From Ruminococcus sp. (GTDB lineage Bacteria; Bacillota; Clostridia; Oscillospirales; Ruminococcaceae), in the NCBI GenBank assembly GCA_017519145.1, contig JAFWTA010000010.1:1-63593 (forward strand): 63,593 bases of DNA, written 5' to 3'. A program made the translations under genes and the position numbers. Positions 32,167 to 40,938 of this stretch are shown piece by piece. How positions within the stretch are numbered: the stretch's first letter is position 1; the number at the start of each line of letters is the position of its first letter. The notes under the pieces were generated by a model. That model ran no database searches. It was not told where the DNA came from and worked only from the letters and a program-made list of their open reading frames with translations.

Positions 32167-32370
32167 ATGAAACTATTTCCTAATATTTCAAAAGTCTTTA
32201 ATTTCTTATCAAAAGTTGATAAGTATGAAATTAAGACAACAGATACAGATAGAAAAGTTTTTAAAGCCGAAAAAGATGGTGAAAAGTTTTCTGCTGTAGA
32301 TTATCCATCGGGAAAAAGAGTAGTCACACATTCTTACTATCCTAAGAATGATGATAATGATGATTTTTGA
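32167..32370 (+). CDS. Small hypothetical protein
   Basis: 67 residues: basic and hydrophobic at first (MKLFPNISKVFNFLSKVDK), then a charged beta-rich part with TDRKVFKAEKDGEKF and an Asp/Asn tail. It starts 13 nt after the previous stop with AGGTGAT before the ATG. A longer frame begins at 31981 but overlaps the CxxC gene in a different frame and has no ribosome site. AT-rich like its partner. No family recognised; no membrane segment. Confidence 0.5.
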   Translation: MKLFPNISKVFNFLSKVDKYEIKTTDTDRKVFKAEKDGEKFSAVDYPSGKRVVTHSYYPKNDDNDDF

Positions 32371-32441
32371 GAATTATCTCCAATAAATCGTGCGCCTTTG
32401 CTATGCACTAAGCACTAATAAGAGGGTCGCGGCTCCTGTTG

Positions 32442-32490
32442 GGAGGCGTTCCCTACAAGCTGAAGGCTAATAGCTATGGGCTGACGGCTG
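32442..32490. repeat. Interspersed repeat, degenerate copy
   Basis: GGGAGGCGTTCCC is followed by TACAAGCTGAAGGCTAATAG and GGCTGACGGCTGAAAA. This shares the palindrome-then-CTACA-then-GGCTAATRGC order with the copy at 31476-31520. Confidence 0.45.
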
Positions 32491-32520
32491 AAAAAAGAGT
32501 ACCTTGCGGTACTCTTTTTT
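32491..32520. terminator. Terminator of spoIVA
   Basis: AAAAAAGAGTACC, a TTGC loop and GGTACTCTTTTTT give a perfect symmetric stem adjoining the spoIVA stop codon. It works in both directions. Confidence 0.9.
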
Positions 32521-33995
32521 CATAGTATGAAGCAGATAAGTCCCGAGCAGCCCTCGTTGATGACTCTTTCGAGAGTCTCCTGAAGCTTCATACGGGCGTC
32601 CACGGGCATCTTGAAAAGCTTGCTGTGAAGCCCCTCGTTGACCAGCTCGTGCAGGGACTTGCCGAAGATATTGCTCTCCCATATCTTCTTGGGGTCATCG
32701 TCAAAGCCGTCCAGCAGGTACATCACCAGCTCCTCGGACTGCCGCTCGGTGCCTACGATGGGACTTACGGTGGTGTTTATATTGGCTTTCATGAGATGTA
32801 TGGACGGGGCGGAAGCCTTGAGCTTGACGCCGTACTTGCCGCCCTGACGGATTATCTTGGGCTCCTCGAGGGACATCTCCTCAAGCTCGGGCATTACTAT
32901 GCCGTAGCCCGTTGCCTCCACCTCCGCAAGGGCAGGCTCTATGCGCTTGTACTTTCTGCGGATATCGTTGAGCTCCGTGAGCAGGGGCATCAGGTCGCTC
33001 TCGCTCTCTATGTCTATGCCTGTGGTCTCGCCCAGTATCTTGTAGAAAAGGCTGCTGTCCAGCTCCGCGGTGATGGTGACGGAGCCCTTTCCCAAGTCAA
33101 TGCTGCTGACCTCTGCTTTCATCACGTTGGGGCACTCTCCGATAGCTGCCGCAGCGTCCTCAGCCTCTCTTACAAGGCGTATATCCTTGGCAGCAGACCT
33201 TATGCAGTCCAGTATCTCCGACCTGAGCCAGTGTCCCTTTTCGAGTGAGTTTATCCATCTTGCGGTGCGGATATTTATCTCTCTTACAGGGAATGAGAAC
33301 AGTATCTCCCGTATTATTCCGCGGATATCCTCCTCGCTGAGCTCCAGACAGTTGACGGGGATGACCTTGGCGTCGTAGCGCTCTGTGAGCTGCGCTGCAA
33401 GAGCTTTTGACTCCGCCGACCCCGGAGCTATGGTATTGAGTATTACCACGAAGGGCTTTCCCAGCTCACGGAGCTCGCGGATGACTCTTTCTTCGCACTC
33501 CGCGTACTCCTCACGGGGGATATCCGTCACGGAGCCGTCTGTGGTGATAACAAGGCCGATGGTGGAGTGGTCGGTGATGACCTTCTGGGTGCCTATCTCC
33601 GCCGCCATATTGAAGGGTATCTCCTCATCGAACCACGAAGTCATGACCATACGGGGCTGTTGGTTTTCGATGTAGCCGAGAGAGCTTGGGACGATATAGC
33701 CCACGCAGTCGATGAGCCTTACATTGAAGGCGGCGCCGTCCCCGAGGTCTATGCGCACCGCCTCCTCGGGGATGAACTTGGGCTCGGTGGTCATGATGGT
33801 CTTGCCTGCGGCGGACTGAGGAAGCTCGTCGAGAGCTCTCTCTCGCATATATTCGCTGCTTATATTGGGTATCACCAGCGACTCCATGAATCGTTTTATG
33901 AATGTGGATTTGCCCGTGCGGACGGGTCCCACCACGCCTATGTAGATATCGCCTCCCGTGCGCTCGGCGATATTGCTGTATATATCTTTAGCCAT
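32520..33995 (-). CDS. spoIVA: Stage IV sporulation protein A
   Basis: A 491-residue ATPase that in spore formers polymerises on the forespore surface and forms the coat base. The N-terminal P-loop is GPVRTGKST (23-31), followed by switch-like DCVGYIVPSS and the long family-specific middle and C-terminal domains. The end is near GCSGLICFIL, as usual for the family. The length is standard. It starts 14 nt after a SipL-like gene whose product binds SpoIVA in Clostridioides, so the pair is a coat-assembly unit. Forespore or mother-cell timing would be set by the promoter upstream of sipL. Confidence 0.95.
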   Translation of the reverse strand: MAKDIYSNIAERTGGDIYIGVVGPVRTGKSTFIKRFMESLVIPNISSEYMRERALDELPQSAAGKTIMTTEPKFIPEEAVRIDLGDGAAFNVRLIDCVGYIVPSSLGYIENQQPRMVMTSWFDEEIPFNMAAEIGTQKVITDHSTIGLVITTDGSVTDIPREEYAECEERVIRELRELGKPFVVILNTIAPGSAESKALAAQLTERYDAKVIPVNCLELSEEDIRGIIREILFSFPVREINIRTARWINSLEKGHWLRSEILDCIRSAAKDIRLVREAEDAAAAIGECPNVMKAEVSSIDLGKGSVTITAELDSSLFYKILGETTGIDIESESDLMPLLTELNDIRRKYKRIEPALAEVEATGYGIVMPELEEMSLEEPKIIRQGGKYGVKLKASAPSIHLMKANINTTVSPIVGTERQSEELVMYLLDGFDDDPKKIWESNIFGKSLHELVNEGLHSKLFKMPVDARMKLQETLERVINEGCSGLICFIL

Positions 33996-34009
33996 ATAAA
34001 TACTCCTTT

Positions 34010-35542
34010 TTATGAAACTATGGGTATCAGCAGCATACCGCCATTTTCAAGCCGCTCTCCTGCAAGATCATTCTCCTCGATGATGGCGTCAACGCTGGTG
34101 CTGTACCGCTTGGCGATGTCCCAGACGTCCTCGTTCTCGATGCCGAAATAGAGCTTGATGGAATAGTCGCCGTCGCGCTCCTTTCTTGCGGAGTCGTCAA
34201 CGGTGATATCAGTCACAGCCTTTACGGAATCGGAGCTGTATACGGACAGCTTAACGCCGATATCGGCTTTTGCGGTGAGAACGCCTTCTGCGGAGATATC
34301 GTAGGAGGTCTCGCGGACCCTGACCTCGGCGGACACCGATGAACCGCTGATATTATCGGGGAGGGCAATGGTCTCCTCAAAAGCCTCATCGCGGTCGGGC
34401 ATGACTATCATTCCCGACCTGTCCTTTGCAGCCATGGAGTAAGTCAGCATACCGCTAATGACAACGGACCTGCCGTCGTCGCCGATACGGGTGTTGATGT
34501 TCTTTGCCTCGCTCCACATGGAGTATACAGTCTGTGGGACAGCATCTCCCTCGGCAAGCCGTGCGCTGTGGCGGAAGCTCTCATTGTATACCGCAGGTAT
34601 CTGCTCCGCCCTTATGTCGGAGAGCTCCACGGTGCAGGGATATACCGTGGAGAAGGCGTCCTCGGCTATCATGACGGAGGCTGTCTTTACGGCGCGGCAG
34701 CACAGTCTCAGCTCCGCCTCGCACCTGACTGCACGGTTATCGTCGGCGGCAGGGGAGATATCGCAGCTGACCACCTCTGCGGTGACGGTGCAGCCGAAGC
34801 TGTCGTCCAGACCCTCAACATCGATTATCTGGCTGTATCCCAGCGAGAAGTTCATGGTCTCCACGTTGCCGCCGCCTCTGTAAAGCAGCTCCACATCGGC
34901 TTCGCCCTTGGCGAGGAGCTTTCCCGAGATCAGCTTTACCTCGCACTCCTCAGCGGTGCAGCTGCACCGCAGTATGCCCGAGATATCCGGCTGAGCCGCA
35001 GAAAGCTCCATCTCCTCCTCGATTCGCACGTTTTTCTCCGCGCTGAGCCTGCTTGCGGCAAACTCCACATTCCGCCGCTTCAGCTGTATATTCATGCCCT
35101 CGGCGTCGGAGACCACCTGCTGCTCCTGCTGACCCGTTACGCTTATCTTTACCGAGACCGCTCCTCTCAGGTCAAGGCGGCGCTTGTTGACGGCGCGGTA
35201 GTTCACATGGTCGGTCTTGGGAGCGAGCCTTATCTGCGGAGACACGGGGCTCCGTCCCAGCTCCACGGTCTTGGTGAAGCTCCTGTGCTGGTCAACGGAC
35301 TGGACCTCGCTGCCGTCCTCGCCGCAGTAGAGGATATGGATATCACATCTCAGCTCATAGGTGAGCCTGTCGCCGCTTACGGACCACTCTGTGATGACGG
35401 GAGAAGTGTCGCAGCGGATAAGGCGGAAGATATCGGGACAGTAATCGGGGAGAATATAATCAAGTTCCACGGACTGCTCCTGAACACCGTCGAATATGAC
35501 CTCGGCGGCAGGGACAGTCTCTCTGTTGAGTTTTAATTCCAT
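34010..35542 (-). CDS. sipL: SipL-like spore coat morphogenetic protein (DUF3794 and LysM)
   Basis: 510 residues. The long N-terminal part is built of DUF3794-type repeats, each starting with a pattern such as VELDYILPDYCPDIFRLI (about 25-42) and containing Cys-rich strands. The last 50 residues form a LysM domain (FGIENEDVWDIAKRYSTS). In Clostridioides difficile SipL, the LysM domain binds SpoIVA and ties the coat to the forespore. Here the gene is directly upstream of spoIVA with a 14-nt gap. No signal peptide, as expected for a mother-cell protein. Confidence 0.87.
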   Translation of the reverse strand: MELKLNRETVPAAEVIFDGVQEQSVELDYILPDYCPDIFRLIRCDTSPVITEWSVSGDRLTYELRCDIHILYCGEDGSEVQSVDQHRSFTKTVELGRSPVSPQIRLAPKTDHVNYRAVNKRRLDLRGAVSVKISVTGQQEQQVVSDAEGMNIQLKRRNVEFAASRLSAEKNVRIEEEMELSAAQPDISGILRCSCTAEECEVKLISGKLLAKGEADVELLYRGGGNVETMNFSLGYSQIIDVEGLDDSFGCTVTAEVVSCDISPAADDNRAVRCEAELRLCCRAVKTASVMIAEDAFSTVYPCTVELSDIRAEQIPAVYNESFRHSARLAEGDAVPQTVYSMWSEAKNINTRIGDDGRSVVISGMLTYSMAAKDRSGMIVMPDRDEAFEETIALPDNISGSSVSAEVRVRETSYDISAEGVLTAKADIGVKLSVYSSDSVKAVTDITVDDSARKERDGDYSIKLYFGIENEDVWDIAKRYSTSVDAIIEENDLAGERLENGGMLLIPIVS

Positions 35543-35572
35543 AGTGGGACCTCCTTGAATTTTGCTTTGTGT

Positions 35573-35603
35573 AATTATATTCGCGGGAGAGCTCCGTTAT
35601 TCC
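35573..35603 (-). promoter_or_regulatory. Possible sigma-E-type promoter of sipL-spoIVA
   Basis: On the minus strand, GGAATAA (35597-35603), a 15-nt spacer and AATATAATT (35573-35581). This resembles sporulation sigma-E promoters (AATA-type -35, CATANNNT-type -10). There is no good sigma-A promoter on this strand, which supports the reading. Confidence 0.35.
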
Positions 35604-35611
35604 TGTCCGTA

Positions 35612-35640
35612 TTGACTTATGCCCCGTACTGTGCTATAAT
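35612..35640 (+). promoter_or_regulatory. Sigma-A promoter of hypothetical gene
   Basis: TTGACT (35612-35617), a 17-nt spacer and TATAAT (35635-35640), 35 nt before the start codon. Confidence 0.8.
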
Positions 35641-35675
35641 TCGGGTAAAGACCCATGTACGAAAGGAGATTTTTT

Positions 35676-36242
35676 ATGAGCGGACAGCAATTCCGGGGTT
35701 ACAAAGGATATATTCAGAAAAACGGCGGCGAGATACTGTATGACGCCGGCTCCTGCTGCATTGCCCATTACAGCTATCCCGAGGACACAAGATACTTTGT
35801 GCAGTGTGAATTCCCCGTAAAAACAGGTCTGAACGAGACAAGCAGCCCCGAGATATGGACAAGCAGAGAGTCTGAGGCAAAATACCTGCTGGACAATCCC
35901 GACAAGGTGGTGGACTGGCTCCGCAGACGCATAAAAGCAGACCCGAAGTTCAGCCGCTATGTGGATAAGCCTGTGATAGAGATGGATCACCGCCTGCCAA
36001 ATTACGGCGGAAACCCCCGGCTCCTGGCGAAAACTCCTCAATATATCATCTTCCGGTGCCACTGGGCTGCCAGAGAGAAATACGAACTGGCAGCAGAATG
36101 TAACCCACGCGGCAGCCATGACTCCACACCGATGTGGGCAGTGAACCTGTCAAAAAAAGAGGCGGACGCTCTTCTCGCCCACCCCGAAAGGATCGCGCCC
36201 TTTTTTCATGCTATGCAGGCTAAATACCCATACGGTGACTGA
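35676..36242 (+). CDS. Hypothetical protein
   Basis: 188 residues, cytosolic, no membrane segment. Two similar-looking halves can be seen: CCIAHYSYPEDTRYFVQCEFPV in the first and TPQYIIFRCHWAAREKYELAAECN in the second. Each is followed by a segment ending in EAxxLLxxPxxxxxF/W (KYLLDNPDKVVDW; DALLAHPERIAPFF). An internal duplication is therefore likely. The start ATG at 35676 follows GAAAGGAG. I do not recognise the family. Confidence 0.7.
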   Translation: MSGQQFRGYKGYIQKNGGEILYDAGSCCIAHYSYPEDTRYFVQCEFPVKTGLNETSSPEIWTSRESEAKYLLDNPDKVVDWLRRRIKADPKFSRYVDKPVIEMDHRLPNYGGNPRLLAKTPQYIIFRCHWAAREKYELAAECNPRGSHDSTPMWAVNLSKKEADALLAHPERIAPFFHAMQAKYPYGD

Positions 36243-36307
36243 TATTGCATAACCGCGGGCTGTTTCGCGGCTTAAATGAAAAAAACAGCAGTTTATTTCC
36301 GCGCCAC

Positions 36308-36336
36308 TTGCTATTTTTGTGATAATATGCTATAAT
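36308..36336 (+). promoter_or_regulatory. Sigma-A promoter of Nudix gene
   Basis: TTGCTA (36308-36313), a 17-nt spacer and TATAAT (36331-36336). The leader contains a small GCCCG/CGGGC hairpin (36404-36419) just before the ribosome site. Confidence 0.7.
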
Positions 36337-36433
36337 ATTTATGAACAACATAAATAAGCAGCACCTCACAGCCGCAGAAGCAGGGTGTCATGCTTATATT
36401 CTGCCCGTATTTTCGGGCAAGAAAGGATAGTCT

Positions 36434-36847
36434 ATGCTTCACGAGAAATCATGCGGCGCCATTGTCTACAGGAAATACCACGGCAATACGGAAATACTGC
36501 TGATAAAGCATATCAACAGCGGTCACTGGTCCTTTCCCAAGGGTCATGTAGAAAAGGGCGAGACCGAGGTCGAAACTGCTCGTCGTGAAATCAAGGAGGA
36601 GACCTCCATTGACGTTATTATTGATCCGACATTCAGGGAAACAGTTACCTATTCACCGAAAAAAGACACGGTAAAAGTCGTAGTTTACTTCCTTGCGAAG
36701 GCGAAGAATGTTGATTTTTCGCCGCAGGAGGGAGAGATCGCCGAGATACGCTGGGTCGATATCTCCTATGCCTCGAATATCCTGTCCTATGAGAATGACA
36801 GGACTATAGTCGCCAAGGCAAAAAGCGCTATCAAGGAAAATCACTGA
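36434..36847 (+). CDS. Nudix hydrolase
   Basis: A 137-residue pyrophosphohydrolase that cleaves a nucleoside diphosphate linked to another group. The Nudix box runs from GHVEKGE (37-43) to REIKEET (51-57), with the metal-binding Glu residues intact. The short size and the lead-in KSCGAIVYRK resemble the diadenosine tetraphosphate hydrolase group, but the substrate is not certain. AAAGGATAG precedes the ATG. A strong terminator follows at once. Confidence 0.9.
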   Translation: MLHEKSCGAIVYRKYHGNTEILLIKHINSGHWSFPKGHVEKGETEVETARREIKEETSIDVIIDPTFRETVTYSPKKDTVKVVVYFLAKAKNVDFSPQEGEIAEIRWVDISYASNILSYENDRTIVAKAKSAIKENH

Positions 36848-36852
36848 ACAGA

Positions 36853-36885
36853 AAAAAGCTCCCCCACAGAAGTGGGGGAGCTTTG
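36853..36885. terminator. Bidirectional terminator
   Basis: AAAGCTCCCCCAC pairs with GTGGGGGAGCTTT around an AGAA loop. It serves the Nudix gene and the convergent response-regulator gene. Confidence 0.9.
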
Positions 36886-36899
36886 CTTTATATGCGTTT

Positions 36900-37529
36900 T
36901 CAGTTGTTTCTGACCTCGGTGTAGTAGTATACCGCAAGCTGAGTCCTGTCGCGGAGCGCCAGCTTGTCCAGCAGGTTGCTGATATAGTTGCGGACAGTGC
37001 CCTCGCCGAGAAAGAGCTCCGCGGAGATCTCCTTGTTGCTGAGGCCCTTTGCCACCAGCTCCATTATCTCGCGCTCCTTGTCGCTTATGCCGTGGGCGGC
37101 AAAATCGAAGCTGCCCTTGGGCTTCATGAGCTCGGGGAGCTTGTTTATTATCTTGTCGCCGAATACGCTCTGACCGCCCATTACGGCTTCGAGAGCGGGG
37201 ACGATGCCGTCGAAATCCTGCTTGAGGATATAGCCCTTTGCGCCCATGCTGAGGGCTTTTACTATGTACTCGTCATCGGAGAAGGTGGTGAGATAGAGTA
37301 TCCTTGCCTCGGGGAACTCCTTCAGTATCAGCTCTCCTGCCTCCAGACCCGTCATGCCCTCCATACGGATATCCATGAGCATTACATCGGGCTTGTGGGT
37401 GCGGTACAGGTCGGATGCCTCAGAGCCGTCCGAGCCCATGGCTGCCACAGTGACCTTGCCTGTACTTTCGAGAATGGTTTTCAGTGACAGAGCAACCAGC
37501 TTGTCATCATCTATAACTACGATGTTCAT
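36900..37529 (-). CDS. NarL/LuxR-type response regulator
   Basis: 209 residues. Receiver domain: acidic DDD (7-9), phospho-acceptor Asp53 in VMLMDIRM, and the conserved Lys in GYILK. The C-terminal LuxR-type HTH has GISDKEREIMELVAKGLSNKEIS and GTVRNYISNLLDKL. It follows its kinase gene by 19 nt. Together they likely control the ABC exporter that starts on the other strand at 38852, next to inverted repeats at 38730-38764. Confidence 0.93.
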   Translation of the reverse strand: MNIVVIDDDKLVALSLKTILESTGKVTVAAMGSDGSEASDLYRTHKPDVMLMDIRMEGMTGLEAGELILKEFPEARILYLTTFSDDEYIVKALSMGAKGYILKQDFDGIVPALEAVMGGQSVFGDKIINKLPELMKPKGSFDFAAHGISDKEREIMELVAKGLSNKEISAELFLGEGTVRNYISNLLDKLALRDRTQLAVYYYTEVRNN

Positions 37530-37548
37530 AATATCTCCTCTCTGCTGT

Positions 37549-38610
37549 CTATGATTTGGGGATGGACATGAATATCCTGAAGCCCTCGGGTGAGGGTGTA
37601 AAGCTTATCCTGCCTCCCAGAGCTGCGGCGCGGTCACGCATATTCTTCAGACCTATGCCGCTCTCTCTTATCTCGGAGCAGCTTCCGTTGTCCTCCATTA
37701 CCAGCTGGCAGAAGGCGGGGTGTTCGCGGACTATGAGCTTTATGCTGTCTCCGTTGGAGTGCTTCACGGCGTTGGAGAGCCCCTCCTTTATGACGCCTAT
37801 GATACACAGCTTTATATTGCCTGACAGGTGCTCGCTGACGTCGCAGTCGAAAGTTACGTTAAATCTGTCCTCTACTGCTCTGAGGCTGTCCTCCACTACT
37901 TTTTTCAGGTCGATGGAGTCATCGTGGAGGTCGTGGACGCTCTCCCGTATGCTGGTCATAGCTGAGTCAAGGGTGCCGCGGAGGCTTTCCAGCGGCTCGC
38001 GGAGCTGCTCGTCCTTGTTGATGACGATGAGGGCTCCCGACTGGAGCAGGGAGCGCGTCAGCATATGACCCACATTGTCGTGTATCTCACGGGCGATGCG
38101 GTTTCGCTCTTTCAGTGTGGCGAGGTGTATCTCGTTGTCCTGAGCCTCGGCGAGGAGGAGATTCTGCTGAGCCAGCTGCTGATTCTTTCCTGCCACCTCG
38201 TCGCGGAGGTCCGTGAGCTTTGTGACGGTCTGCTCCAGACCCGACACTCTTATGTATATTATGACAGCCACCGCAGCAGCTGCAAGGGTTATCATTATCT
38301 GTCCTGCACTGAGACTGCCGAGCTTTATGAGAGCCAGAGCCGCAGGAGCCGTCAGCCACCATTTCTTCTCCCACAGTGCGTCATAGAGCAGCAGGGGCAT
38401 AGTGCAGATGGTGACGGGGAATACTCCGCACAGCAGCGAGAAGCCTGCAATGAGAACAGCTGCCGCCGCAGTGCCTGTCAGCAGCTGTACCGCAGTTGAG
38501 ACCGCCATGGCGGACAGTATTATTATGACGGGAGCCGTAAAGCTGTCGGTCATCATCAGGCTCATCAGACATATGAGCAGTATAGCCAGCTTGTCTATCA
38601 GTCTGTTCAA
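37549..38610 (-). CDS. Sensor histidine kinase, HisKA_3 (DesK/LiaS-like)
   Basis: 353 residues. About five closely packed membrane helices (residues 6-120) with almost no external domain suggest sensing within the membrane. Then a coiled coil leads to the phospho-acceptor in ERNRIAREIHDNVGHML (His177) and a HATPase domain with DNGSC and GIGLKNM. The start is TTG at 38610 with GGCGG 7 nt before it. The frame runs 28 codons further, but that stretch is the translation of a dispersed repeat, so it is not real protein. Confidence 0.88.
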   Translation of the reverse strand: MNRLIDKLAILLICLMSLMMTDSFTAPVIIILSAMAVSTAVQLLTGTAAAAVLIAGFSLLCGVFPVTICTMPLLLYDALWEKKWWLTAPAALALIKLGSLSAGQIMITLAAAAVAVIIYIRVSGLEQTVTKLTDLRDEVAGKNQQLAQQNLLLAEAQDNEIHLATLKERNRIAREIHDNVGHMLTRSLLQSGALIVINKDEQLREPLESLRGTLDSAMTSIRESVHDLHDDSIDLKKVVEDSLRAVEDRFNVTFDCDVSEHLSGNIKLCIIGVIKEGLSNAVKHSNGDSIKLIVREHPAFCQLVMEDNGSCSEIRESGIGLKNMRDRAAALGGRISFTPSPEGFRIFMSIPKS

Positions 38611-38632
38611 TCTCACACCGCCTTTATCCGTA

Positions 38633-38658
38633 GTTGAGAGTTGAGAGTTTAAAGTCAG
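38633..38658. repeat. Dispersed GTTGAGAGTTTAAAGTCAG element, copy 1
   Basis: Contains GTTGAGAGTTTAAAGTCAG. A related version is at 42110-42143 before the palindrome of the interspersed repeat. It lies between the kinase start and the exporter promoter region. Confidence 0.5.
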
Positions 38659-38729
38659 AACGTTCAACTCTCCACTTATTATAATTCTTTGCAAAAATAA
38701 TTATATCACGGCAGGGAAGTATTTGCAAG

Positions 38730-38764
38730 TGACATTTGCAAGGATGAAAATGTGACAAATGTCA
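38730..38764. promoter_or_regulatory. Inverted-repeat operator before ABC exporter
   Basis: TGACATTTG (38730-38738) and CAAATGTCA (38756-38764) are a perfect 9-bp inverted repeat. The right arm is also part of the smaller palindrome TGACA-AA-TGTCA. It lies about 45-80 nt upstream of the -10 TATAAT at 38812-38817, whose -35 is poor. This is the place for an activator, plausibly the response regulator of the adjacent divergent operon. Confidence 0.55.
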
Positions 38765-38851
38765 TCTCCGAAACTGACTGGGGACACTACAAAAGGGGAC
38801 TTTTCTGCGGTATAATAATGACAGTGAAAAACACAAAGGGAGGAATCCGAT

Positions 38852-39802
38852 ATGGAAAAGAACGTTGTTAAGATAAATGAACTGGTGAAGCGCTACGGCG
38901 ACCTCATCGCACTGGACCACTTCAGCCTTGAGATAAAGGAGGGTGAAGTCTTCGGACTTCTGGGACCCAACGGCTCCGGCAAGACCACTACCATAAACTG
39001 CCTGCTGTCGCTGCTTGCTTTCGACAAGGGCGATATCGAGATATTCGGAAAGAAGATGACGCCTGTCAGCTACGACATAAAGAAGGAGATAGGCGTCATC
39101 ATGCAGAATGTGGCAGTCTTTGAGGAGCTGACCGTATATGAGAACATCGACTACTTCTGCGGACTCTACATCACCGACAAGGCAAAGAGAAAGCAGTGCG
39201 TTGAGGAGGCAATAAAGTTCGTGGGACTGGAGGACTTCCGCAAGTTCTATCCCAAGAAGCTCTCAGGCGGACTTCTCCGCAGACTCAACATCGCCTGCGG
39301 CATCGCTCACAAGCCAAAGCTCATAATCCTTGACGAGCCCACAGTTGCCGTTGACCCACAGAGCCGAAACCGCATACTGGAGGGCATACAGGAGCTGAAC
39401 CGCAGCGGTGCCACGGTCATATACACCTCACACTACATGGAGGAGGTAGAGCAGATATGCACACGCATCGCCATCATGGACAAGGGCAGAAAGGTGGCAG
39501 AGGGCACCAAGGACGAGCTGAAGCGCATGATAAAGAACACCGAGACCATCACCATAGAGATACTTGAGCTTCCCGATGACGTCCGCAGAGAGATATCGGG
39601 ACTGCCCCACGTTTACGATGTGAGATTTGATGACAGCAAGCTCGTTATCGGCTGCTCGGGCGGCAAGCACAACCTTACAAGAGTGCTCGATGTGCTCCAG
39701 AAGCGCGAGCTCAGCTTCGGCAGAGTATACACAGAGCTCCCCACACTCAACGATGTGTTCCTTGAGATAACGGGCAAGGCTCTCAGAGACAAGGAGGATT
39801 GA
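38852..39802 (+). CDS. ABC transporter ATP-binding protein
   Basis: A 316-residue ATPase. Walker A is GPNGSGKTT (38-46), the signature LSGGLLRR, Walker B LIILDEPT, and the switch His is in YTSHYMEE. A C-terminal extension of about 90 residues is typical of ABC-2 exporters of the DrrA/NatA kind. GGGAGGAA precedes the ATG. It heads a three-gene operon with two permeases and lies opposite a two-component system. Substrate unknown; antimicrobial or lipid export is usual for this arrangement. Confidence 0.93.
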   Translation: MEKNVVKINELVKRYGDLIALDHFSLEIKEGEVFGLLGPNGSGKTTTINCLLSLLAFDKGDIEIFGKKMTPVSYDIKKEIGVIMQNVAVFEELTVYENIDYFCGLYITDKAKRKQCVEEAIKFVGLEDFRKFYPKKLSGGLLRRLNIACGIAHKPKLIILDEPTVAVDPQSRNRILEGIQELNRSGATVIYTSHYMEEVEQICTRIAIMDKGRKVAEGTKDELKRMIKNTETITIEILELPDDVRREISGLPHVYDVRFDDSKLVIGCSGGKHNLTRVLDVLQKRELSFGRVYTELPTLNDVFLEITGKALRDKED

Positions 39803-39804
39803 CA

Positions 39805-40938
39805 ATGTTTCTGCACATACTGAAATACGAGCTGAAAAACGGTGTCCGCACAAAGGACCTCATCATCTGGCTCATGGTCTTTCCCATAGTTCTCGGCACT
39901 TTCTTCAAGATAGCCTTCGGAAGCGTTTACAACAAGACCGAGAAGTTCAGTGCCATACCCGTTGCGGTGGTGGAGGAGACCGGGAACCCTGCATTCAGAC
40001 AGGTGCTTGATGGCATAGAGAGTGCCGATGAGCCATTCCTGAAGGTCACCTACGCCGACAGGGCAAAGGCGGAGGAGCTCCTTGACAGCGGCGATGTTGA
40101 GGGCATAATAAGCTCCGCCGACAAGCTGGGGCTGACGGTAAAGCAGAAGGGACTTGCCCAGACCATGCTGAAATCCTTCGTGGAGCAGTACACTCTCCGC
40201 GAGAAGATAGCAATGGATGCAATACAGACCTCTCCCGAAAAGGCACAGGAGATAATATCCTCACTTATGAGCGGCACGGTATCATCGTGCAGGGAGATAC
40301 CACTCACACAGGGCAATCCCGATATGTACATACAGTATTTCTACAACCTCATCGCCATGGTGGCAATGTTCGGCTGTATGACGGGAATGCACGTTACCAT
40401 GCAGAATCAGGCAAATCTCTCCGCTCTCGGAGCAAGGAACAACTGCTCGCCCGCGCCCAAGCTGGTGACCATTCTTGCCTGCCTTACGGGAAGCTTCATA
40501 TTGCAGACGGTATGTATGCTGCTGTGTGTCACATTTCTTGCGTTCGTGCTGAAGGTGGACTTCGGCGACAGACTGCCTCTTGTATATCCTGCGGCTATAC
40601 TGGGCGGCATAATGGGTGTATCCTTCGGCTTCTTCGTAGGCTCTGTGAGCCACATGAGCCAGAAGACAAAGACAGCGGTACTCATGTCGGCATCAATGCT
40701 GCTGTGCTTCCTCAGCGGACTCATGGTGGGCGACCTTAAAGGCACCATAGCTCAGAAGGCTCCATGGTTCAACGATATAAACCCTGCTGCGGTAGTTTCC
40801 GACAGCTTCTACTGCCTCAACATCGACGAGGACTACACACGCTTTATCACAAAGCTCATAACAATGGCAGTCATAACCGTTGTATTCATAATGCTCGGCT
40901 TTATCATATCAAGGAGGAAGAAGTATGCAAGTGTTTAA
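39805..40938 (+). CDS. ABC-2 type permease 1
   Basis: 377 residues. One N-terminal membrane helix, a large external domain (about 45-170), then five helices in the C-terminal half (ABC-2 membrane domain). The frame opens at a TTG 6 nt upstream, but the ATG at 39805 follows AAGGAGG by 7 nt. It begins 2 nt after the ATPase stop. It is clearly paralogous in layout to permease 2. Confidence 0.88.
   Translation: MFLHILKYELKNGVRTKDLIIWLMVFPIVLGTFFKIAFGSVYNKTEKFSAIPVAVVEETGNPAFRQVLDGIESADEPFLKVTYADRAKAEELLDSGDVEGIISSADKLGLTVKQKGLAQTMLKSFVEQYTLREKIAMDAIQTSPEKAQEIISSLMSGTVSSCREIPLTQGNPDMYIQYFYNLIAMVAMFGCMTGMHVTMQNQANLSALGARNNCSPAPKLVTILACLTGSFILQTVCMLLCVTFLAFVLKVDFGDRLPLVYPAAILGGIMGVSFGFFVGSVSHMSQKTKTAVLMSASMLLCFLSGLMVGDLKGTIAQKAPWFNDINPAAVVSDSFYCLNIDEDYTRFITKLITMAVITVVFIMLGFIISRRKKYASV

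Noticed and set aside
38611-38694. N-terminal extension of the histidine kinase
   Set aside because: The extra 28 codons are the translation of a dispersed repeat and precede a good ribosome site for the TTG start.
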